Notes under the pieces: model-generated
Databases searched by the model: none
What the model saw: only the letters and a program-made list of their open reading frames with translations
What the model was told of the DNA's origin: nothing
Origin: JAFAGX01 sp035501575
GTDB taxonomy: Bacteria; Acidobacteriota; Terriglobia; Terriglobales; Acidobacteriaceae
Assembly: GCA_035501575.1 (NCBI GenBank)
Contig: DATJVZ010000153.1
Span: 1-5,244, forward strand
DNA: 5,244 nt
Reading direction: 5' to 3'
Position numbers and translations under genes: made by a program
Shown here: positions 1-3,968 of the stretch, piece by piece
Position numbering within the stretch: the first letter of the stretch is position 1
How the letters are laid out: each line of letters begins with the position of its first letter

Positions 1-163
1 TGCCGTGCTCCAAGTCGCTTAAAGTAACCTTTTGCCCGCCCATTTCGGCGATGACTGTTTCCGGACCTGCGGATGGCTGGCCGGCGTTCGCCGCCGCCTG
101 TCCAAATAAACAAGCCGACGAGGCCGTCAGCAGCAGGCCCCCTACTACACGTAATACCGTCAT
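1..163 (-). CDS. Exported protein, N-terminal part only; possibly a SurA/parvulin-type peptidyl-prolyl isomerase
   Basis: Only the first 54 codons are in the window; the gene continues past the left edge. The ATG at 163-161 has a strong Shine-Dalgarno (GGAGG, 178-174) 10 nt upstream, which fixes the start. The peptide begins MTVLRVVGGLLLTASSACLF, a classic signal sequence: short basic n-region, hydrophobic core, then small residues (GQAAANAG) fitting signal peptidase I cleavage. A Cys at residue 18 follows S-S-A, a poor lipobox, so a lipoprotein is less likely. After a short linker the mature part reads ETVIAEMGGQKVTLSDLE. This pattern (V-hydrophobic-A-x-[VM]-x-G-x-x-[VI]-T-x-x-[DE]-[LF]-E) is typical of the start of the SurA N-terminal chaperone domain and related periplasmic parvulins. 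The catalytic domain is out of view, so the function is inferred. The existence of the gene is well supported by the ribosome binding site and signal peptide. Confidence 0.72.
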   Translation of the reverse strand, partial: MTVLRVVGGLLLTASSACLFGQAAANAGQPSAGPETVIAEMGGQKVTLSDLEHG

Positions 164-173
164 TTGAATTCGT

Positions 174-178
174 CCTCC
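174..178 (-). promoter_or_regulatory. Ribosome binding site of the left-edge exported protein
   Basis: GGAGG on the minus strand (CCTCC on plus), 10 nt before the ATG at 163. It matches the anti-Shine-Dalgarno core and is the main evidence for the start of this partial gene. Confidence 0.75.
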
Positions 179-438
179 AGATCAGCTCTTATCGAATCGT
201 GCTGGCCCAATCCTGAGCCGAAAGAGTTTCTGCCCTACGTTGATAGCCCCGCTTCTGATGTGGCCGTTGGGCATGCAAATCCTTGCAACGACAGAAAAAA
301 TCATCCTTCTTTTTCCGCGTGTTTCGGCAGCACAGCCCGGCACCGAACTTGTGTTATCGTGGCACAAACTTATTGTCAGGCGCAACGTTGACGGTACCAG
401 GATCAAAAAGTATCGGGGATTTTCCTTAAACGACGACG

Positions 439-450
439 GAAGTTAACTTC
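439..450. repeat. Perfect 12-bp palindrome GAAGTTAACTTC
   Basis: The sequence equals its own reverse complement over all 12 bases and does not extend further. It lies in non-coding DNA about 275 nt upstream of the ATG of the left-edge exported protein. Such sites can be operators for dimeric regulators, but the distance is long and the regulator is unknown. A 12-bp palindrome also has a modest chance of arising randomly in 5 kb. Confidence 0.4.
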
Positions 451-707
451 ATGGTTTGCCGCCATTTACGTGGTCTTGGAAATGTAGTGTAGCCACCGGT
501 CTTCATCCGCGCAAGTGGTCTTCTCTAATTGCTTCAGTAGCGGACGCGAAATACTATCGAGTTTTTGAATAGCGGTACCTTTAAGACAGTCCCCATTCGG
601 CTATCTTGTGCGATGAGAAGGCAGAATTGCGCCAAGCCTATGAACGGGCCGAAGTTGTTCCATTTCGTCCACGTCATCGAGAATCCCGTTGAACGGCAGG
701 CATGCGC

Positions 708-728
708 GGTTCTAGTACCAGTAGAACC
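708..728. repeat. Inverted repeat / hairpin downstream of the PilZ gene
   Basis: GGTTCTA (708-714) and TAGAACC (722-728) are perfect 7-bp arms around a 7-nt loop, GTACCAG. The hairpin sits 55 nt past the PilZ stop codon, where a terminator would be expected. However, neither strand has a run of T after the stem, and the stem has only three G-C pairs. It could be a transcript 3'-end stabiliser, a weak or factor-dependent terminator, or an operator. Presence of the structure is certain; the function is not. Confidence 0.4.
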
Positions 729-783
729 TGTAAGACACGATGCCGATGTGGCGAGTTTGTGGAAGAGCTTTTAGGGCCCCAGG

Positions 784-1113
784 CTAGGACTCGTGGCGGA
801 CGAGTTGATACCGATCCACGGTTGCCGCGATCAGATAGTTTGAACTTTGAAGCTTGGAACGAGACTTTTCGAGCCGTACGACTTTGCCGAAACAGCGCAA
901 ATCTACGTGACGATCGCGCTCCGCGCTGAGCGTGACGACGTATTCGATAGCGCCGCCGATCGGTGCATCTACTTCAGATGTGAACAGAACGCCGCCGGAA
1001 CTGATGTTCTGCGTTAATGAATCGTGGGAAACGCGGCTAACCCCGGTCCGCACGATCCGGAGGGGCAACTGCAGGTCGAAACGGGCAGATCTACGCTGTT
1101 CAACCACGGACAT
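784..1113 (-). CDS. Single-domain PilZ protein (c-di-GMP receptor)
   Basis: This 109-residue protein is almost entirely one PilZ domain, the beta-barrel module that binds the second messenger cyclic di-GMP. Both signature motifs are visible: the RxxxR motif at residues 7-11 (RRSAR, in EQRRSARF) and the (D/N)xSxxG motif at residues 36-41 (NISSGG, followed by VLF). The strands after it (IEYVVTL, DLRCFGKVVRL, NYLIAATV) fit the rest of the barrel. No output domain, signal peptide or membrane segment is present, so it is a cytosolic adaptor that would act on an unlinked partner, for example in motility, exopolysaccharide or secretion control. The specific target cannot be told from the window. The ATG at 1113-1111 is preceded by an in-frame stop at 1146-1144, lacks a good Shine-Dalgarno, and lies directly after a near-consensus promoter, so translation is probably leaderless. 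A GTG at codon 3 is an alternative start that keeps both motifs. Confidence 0.9.
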   Translation of the reverse strand: MSVVEQRRSARFDLQLPLRIVRTGVSRVSHDSLTQNISSGGVLFTSEVDAPIGGAIEYVVTLSAERDRHVDLRCFGKVVRLEKSRSKLQSSNYLIAATVDRYQLVRHES

Positions 1114-1118
1114 CTCGA

Positions 1119-1147
1119 AATATAAATGCTTTTCTTGCAGCGGTCAA
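1119..1147 (-). promoter_or_regulatory. Sigma-70-type promoter of the PilZ gene, predicted leaderless
   Basis: On the minus strand, TTGACC (1147-1142) and TATATT (1124-1119) are each one mismatch from the -35 and -10 consensus, with the ideal 17-nt spacer. Only TCGAG separates the -10 box from the ATG, so the expected transcription start falls on or within a base or two of the A of the start codon (1113). This agrees with the lack of a Shine-Dalgarno for this gene. Confidence 0.6.
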
Positions 1148-1165
1148 TAGTAGAACTTGGTTGTA

Positions 1166-1175
1166 TTAGTACTAA
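1166..1175. promoter_or_regulatory. Palindrome TTAGTACTAA upstream of the PilZ promoter
   Basis: A perfect 10-bp palindrome lies 18 bp upstream of the -35 box, centred about 58 bp before the predicted transcription start. Class-I activators often bind at about that distance. No known regulator consensus is claimed. It falls in the 99-nt gap between the DUF4097-type gene and the PilZ gene. Confidence 0.3.
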
Positions 1176-1212
1176 ATCGGAAATGCAGACCACGACCTTG
1201 GGGCCGCTCCGC

Positions 1213-1932
1213 TTAGTTCTTAGGGAAGGGGCTGAATGGAGGGCCCTGCTTGATCGTGATGCATCCGCGGCCCATGCGCAGAACGACCCGAGGTGACGAA
1301 GCTTCGGAAGTGAAGGAGAAGTGCGAGCCTATCAGCAGCCGATTTCCGGATTTGCCTACGAAATCCGAAGTAATGTTGCCCATTCCGGTTTTCGCGTCGA
1401 TTGCGTACGAACCTGGATCCGGCAGCAGCACAATCATGTCGCCGGTGTGGCTTCTGACCTCCAGGCTGCCCGTCACATCGCTTACCCACACGTAGCCGTT
1501 GTCGTGGTGAACGACCAGATGCGAGTTGCGTGGTACCAGGATTCGGTACTCCAGGGTTATGCCTGCCCTGCCGCTCGGTGGCAAGAACTTGAGGTGGCGG
1601 GAAGAAAGAATCGTTGAGATTGTCAATTCTTTGTCGGAGCGCCGTTCCGTTACCACGCGAAGCTTCTGGAAGCGCTCGTCTGCTTGTTCCTTCTGGTTGG
1701 GTTTATAGAACGCATCGGTCGACTTGATCACGGTGACCTCAACTTCGGGCTCGTCCCAACCTTCCACCGTCAAGTAGCCGTAAGAATGGTCCACGTGGAT
1801 GGTGCCGCCGGGCAGGAAATTCACGTGCTCCGTGCTGGTTATTTCGAACGATTGTTTGGCGCCTTCTTCACCGTGCAGCAGCGCAATTGCTAGAATGCTC
1901 AGCCCGCAGGCCATAATCAATTTGTTTCTCAT
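1213..1932 (-). CDS. Exported beta-strand-repeat protein, DUF4097-like
   Basis: The 239-residue protein begins MRNKLIMACGLSILAIALLH, a signal peptide with two basic residues and a hydrophobic core; a Cys at residue 9 lies inside the core and is not a lipobox. The mature part shows the loose repeats of DUF4097-type putative adhesin proteins: GGTIHVDHSYGYLTVEGWD at 42-60, HLVVHHDNGYVWVSDVTG at 138-155, LEVRSHTGDMIVLLP at 157-171, AIDAKTGMGNITSDF at 177-191 and VVLRMGRGCITIKQG at 216-230. This fits a right-handed beta-helix or stacked-strand fold in the periplasm or on the cell surface; the role of the family is unknown. The ATG at 1932 is chosen because GGAGG lies 9 nt upstream and a signal peptide follows. 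The same frame stays open for 100 more codons into the aldolase gene, but that part (rich in R, G, P and H) is a shadow of the aldolase. It starts 5 nt after the aldolase stop, so the two genes are probably co-translated. Confidence 0.85.
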   Translation of the reverse strand: MRNKLIMACGLSILAIALLHGEEGAKQSFEITSTEHVNFLPGGTIHVDHSYGYLTVEGWDEPEVEVTVIKSTDAFYKPNQKEQADERFQKLRVVTERRSDKELTISTILSSRHLKFLPPSGRAGITLEYRILVPRNSHLVVHHDNGYVWVSDVTGSLEVRSHTGDMIVLLPDPGSYAIDAKTGMGNITSDFVGKSGNRLLIGSHFSFTSEASSPRVVLRMGRGCITIKQGPPFSPFPKN

Positions 1933-1937
1933 ATCGG

Positions 1938-2597
1938 TTAGCCTCCGTTCTGTGGCGCGCGGGCAGCTTTCACCATTGCCAGGTATCTGCGGGCCAGTTC
2001 CCGGATCTGTTCTTCCCGCATCAAGGGAAGACCCTCCGGGTTGATCAACTCGGCTCCGATGCCCAGGGCGGTGGCCCCATTCCGGATGAAATTGCCGGCG
2101 GTTTGTTGATTCACGCCGCCGGTGGCGATTAAAGGCACTTGGGGAAACGGCAGCTTCAAAGCCCGAATGTAGGCAGGGCCGCCCAGCGGGCCGCAAGGGA
2201 AAATCTTGACGAAGTCGGCGCCCGTTTTCCATGCCTCAATGACCTCTGTGGGAGTCATAGCGCCCGGGAACACCACCACATCATTCTTCAAAGCGAATTC
2301 CACAACTTCCGTGACGAGTCCCGTGCTCGTCAGGAACGTGGCGCCAGCGTCGAGGCAGCGGCGAGCCATCTCGGCATCCAGAACGGTTCCCGCGCCCACA
2401 ACCATTTCCGGCAAGTTTTTGGCGAGATGCGCTATCACATCAATCGCACCCGGCACCGTCATGGTGATCTCCGCGATGGGAATACCGGAACGGTTGACGG
2501 CTTCCGCGGCGAAACGCGCCCGTTCGGGCGTAGATACACGAATGCCTGGGATGATGCCGATTTCCTCAATGCGGGCGCGAACTTCTGCCTTTTTCAT
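1938..2597 (-). CDS. KDPG/KHG-aldolase-family class I aldolase with an altered substrate pocket
   Basis: A 219-residue TIM-barrel lyase matching the Eda family, which cleaves 2-keto-3-deoxy-6-phosphogluconate or 4-hydroxy-2-oxoglutarate to pyruvate plus an aldehyde. It aligns with E. coli Eda, as I remember it, with a constant offset. Conserved: catalytic Glu43 (AEIT; Eda E45), Thr71 (GAGTV; T73), Schiff-base Lys131 and Phe133 (FVKIFPC; K133, F135) and TGG at 159-161. Changed: Thr47 where Eda has Arg49, Thr92 (TSTG) for Pro94, and Ala182 (GIGAEL) for the phosphate-binding Ser184. It is therefore a competent pyruvate-type aldolase, but a phosphorylated substrate is doubtful; a 2-keto-3-deoxy sugar acid or hydroxy-oxoglutarate is possible. 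I avoid the name eda for this reason. The start is ATG 2597 (MKKAEVRARIEEIGIIP); a GTG three codons upstream (2606) is the alternative, and neither has a strong Shine-Dalgarno. It sits 69 nt after the TolC-like gene and 5 nt before the DUF4097-type gene. Confidence 0.88.
   Translation of the reverse strand: MKKAEVRARIEEIGIIPGIRVSTPERARFAAEAVNRSGIPIAEITMTVPGAIDVIAHLAKNLPEMVVGAGTVLDAEMARRCLDAGATFLTSTGLVTEVVEFALKNDVVVFPGAMTPTEVIEAWKTGADFVKIFPCGPLGGPAYIRALKLPFPQVPLIATGGVNQQTAGNFIRNGATALGIGAELINPEGLPLMREEQIRELARRYLAMVKAARAPQNGG
1942..1946 (-). promoter_or_regulatory. Ribosome binding site of the DUF4097-like gene, inside the aldolase 3' end
   Basis: GGAGG on the minus strand lies within the last two aldolase codons (GGA GGC, Gly-Gly) just before its TAA, 9 nt upstream of the next ATG. 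This arrangement decides the start at 1932 and suggests translational coupling. Confidence 0.75.
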
Positions 2598-2657
2598 CGA
2601 TTCCACTTTCGGTTTTGAATTTTCACTGCAACTCGGGTCCCATGCGGCAGAGGTGAG

Positions 2658-2666
2658 GTTATAGCA
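2658..2666 (-). promoter_or_regulatory. Possible extended -10 promoter before the aldolase gene
   Basis: TGCTATAAC on the minus strand fits an extended -10 element (TGnTATAAT with one mismatch). It starts right at the end of the TolC-like gene (TGA at 2669-2667). No good -35 box is present, which an extended -10 can tolerate. Transcription would start near 2651, giving a leader of about 54 nt before ATG 2597. The rest of the gap shows no strong terminator, so read-through from the efflux genes remains possible. Confidence 0.33.
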
Positions 2667-3968
2667 TCAAATTAATTCCCGCGTCCCCACCGCCTGGCGA
2701 AGCTGCTCCAGCGCAACCAGATAAGCGGCCACCGCCTGACGATAGGCGAGCTGCGTAGCGCGATAAGTGCGCTCCGCGTCCAAGAAGTCGAGCAACGCCA
2801 GGGCGCCGCGCCGGTAGGCGTATTCGCTGATGTCGCGGCTCTTCTGCGCCACCTCGAGATAACTGGACTTATAGAGCTGTGCTATGCGCGCATTCTCCTG
2901 GAAAGCCTCATACGCATCCCTAACGTCCGTCAGCACCTGGCCCTGAGTTCCTTTCTGCTGCTGCTCTGCCTGCCGAATAGCAATGCGTGTCTGCGCAATA
3001 TTGCCCTGGTTGCGGTCAAAAATTGCAAGCGGAATACTGAACGACCAGGTGGCGCCACTGATGCCATTAGCGTGCGAGTAATTACCCGAGAGGGTGAAAT
3101 CCTGCTTGCCGTTGGCTTTAGCGAGCGCAAATTGGCTGTTAGCGGCAGTAATGCCCAACACCGCCGCGCGGAGATCGGGCCGATTCTGAAGGGCCTTCGC
3201 TTGCAGTTCTTCGAGATTGACCAACAACGGCTTGTATTCAAATTCACCGACGACGTCGTACTCCGCGGGCACCGATTCATAACCTAATTGTTGGCGGAGG
3301 TCCGAGAGCGCCTGAGCTTTGTTCAGCATGGCTTGTTGCACGTCGCTCTCAAATTGCACCAACTGGAGCTGGATCTTCAAGTAGTCGTTCTCGCTCATGC
3401 CGCCATCTTTGTACTGGGCTGCACTGATGTCGACGGTCTTCTGAAAGCTGTTCAGGTCCTGCCGCGCAAGGTCCAGAGTCGATTGCGCAAGCTGAGCATT
3501 GATAAACAGGGAGCCAACCTGAAACGCAACACCACGCTCATTATCCGCTACTTGCGAACGCGTTACGGCGGTGGCGTCCCTGGCGGCTTGCAGGCGGCGC
3601 GCGCGCTTGTGGCCGCGTTCAAACAGGTAACTCAATCCAATATCACCCTCGGTTGAGGCTTGGATGTAATCCGACACACTTTCGTTTTGGGGACGGGAGA
3701 AAAGCGGCAGGTATTCCCAGTCGACGAAGAAGGTCGGGTTGGGACGCAGGTTGGCGGTGACTTCCGCGGCCTGGCTTTGTTGGATGGTGGTCCGAGCAGC
3801 TTGCAAAATGTGGTTGTGCCGGAGCGCCATCTGAATGGCTTCATCGAGCGTAATCCTGGCCGGTCCCTGGGCGCGGGCCGAATCTGGCACGAAGATACCG
3901 AGCAAAACCGCACCCACGAAAATGTGCCCGATGTGCTTCATCGGCAAAATTGCATGCTTAGTTTTCAT
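2667..3968 (-). CDS. TolC/CzcC-like outer-membrane efflux channel protein
   Basis: This 433-residue outer-membrane factor is of usual family length. It has a signal peptide (hydrophobic core FVGAVLLGIFV, cleavage expected after SARA, residue 33). Two outer-membrane efflux protein repeats follow, about residues 39-226 (starting ITLDEAIQMALRHN) and 252-428, each made of long amphipathic helices. Family landmarks include NLRPNPTF (73-80), QYKDGGMSENDYLKIQLQL (185-203) and its counterpart YAYRRGALALLDFLDAERTY (383-402). Trimers of such proteins form the outer-membrane channel and periplasmic tunnel of tripartite exporters. The gene begins directly after the RND pump's stop codon, so the two should work together. 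The ATG at 3968 has GAGGG (3977-3973) 4 nt upstream and is chosen over the in-frame ATG at 3941, which has no Shine-Dalgarno although its signal peptide would be more compact. It is most like CzcC/CusC, but the metal cannot be deduced. Confidence 0.92.
   Translation of the reverse strand: MKTKHAILPMKHIGHIFVGAVLLGIFVPDSARAQGPARITLDEAIQMALRHNHILQAARTTIQQSQAAEVTANLRPNPTFFVDWEYLPLFSRPQNESVSDYIQASTEGDIGLSYLFERGHKRARRLQAARDATAVTRSQVADNERGVAFQVGSLFINAQLAQSTLDLARQDLNSFQKTVDISAAQYKDGGMSENDYLKIQLQLVQFESDVQQAMLNKAQALSDLRQQLGYESVPAEYDVVGEFEYKPLLVNLEELQAKALQNRPDLRAAVLGITAANSQFALAKANGKQDFTLSGNYSHANGISGATWSFSIPLAIFDRNQGNIAQTRIAIRQAEQQQKGTQGQVLTDVRDAYEAFQENARIAQLYKSSYLEVAQKSRDISEYAYRRGALALLDFLDAERTYRATQLAYRQAVAAYLVALEQLRQAVGTRELI

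Larger units (their letters stand above)
179..783. other. Intergenic region of about 600 nt with no convincing gene
   Basis: This stretch lies between the PilZ gene and the left-edge exported protein. Open frames of 60-75 codons exist on both strands, but they overlap one another. None has a good ribosome binding site, a recognisable domain or protein-like composition. The longest minus-strand frame (406-182) ends just upstream of the left gene's Shine-Dalgarno and is rich in Arg, Cys and Ser; I treat it as chance. Base composition is more AT-rich and less codon-structured than in the neighbouring genes. It contains a perfect 12-bp palindrome (439-450), a 7-bp-stem hairpin (708-728) and a short open plus-strand frame (585-692) that could be a gene remnant. 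The promoter of the left-edge gene is presumably here, but no convincing -35/-10 pair was found. Confidence 0.6.

Noticed and set aside
360..378. TGGCAC-containing stretch resembling a sigma-54 -24 element (plus strand)
   Set aside because: The required GC at the -12 position with correct spacing is missing, and no plus-strand gene follows.
351..379. Possible sigma-70 promoter for the left-edge gene (CTGACA-17 nt-TAACAC, minus strand)
   Set aside because: The -35 box is good but the -10 box matches only half of the consensus, and it would leave a leader of about 180 nt.
182..406. 74-codon minus-strand open frame upstream of the left-edge gene
   Set aside because: There is no usable ribosome binding site at the first Met or at the internal Met (304), the composition is rich in Arg, Cys and Ser, and no family is recognised.
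565..774. 69-codon plus-strand open frame
   Set aside because: It has a weak start without a Shine-Dalgarno and no recognisable domain, and it competes with another open frame in the same place.
773..783. GGGCCC-containing stretch just after the PilZ stop as a terminator
   Set aside because: It is a short palindrome with no room for a loop, followed by only four A residues, and does not form a real stem-loop.
1933..2232. 100-codon in-frame N-terminal extension of the DUF4097-like protein inside the aldolase gene
   Set aside because: The extension is rich in R, P, G and H and has no domain, as expected of an out-of-frame shadow. The ATG at 1932 has a strong Shine-Dalgarno and is followed by a signal peptide.
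2139..2664. Two long plus-strand open frames (152-159 codons) opposite the aldolase gene
   Set aside because: They are antisense shadows of a well-recognised gene, with no ribosome binding site or domain.
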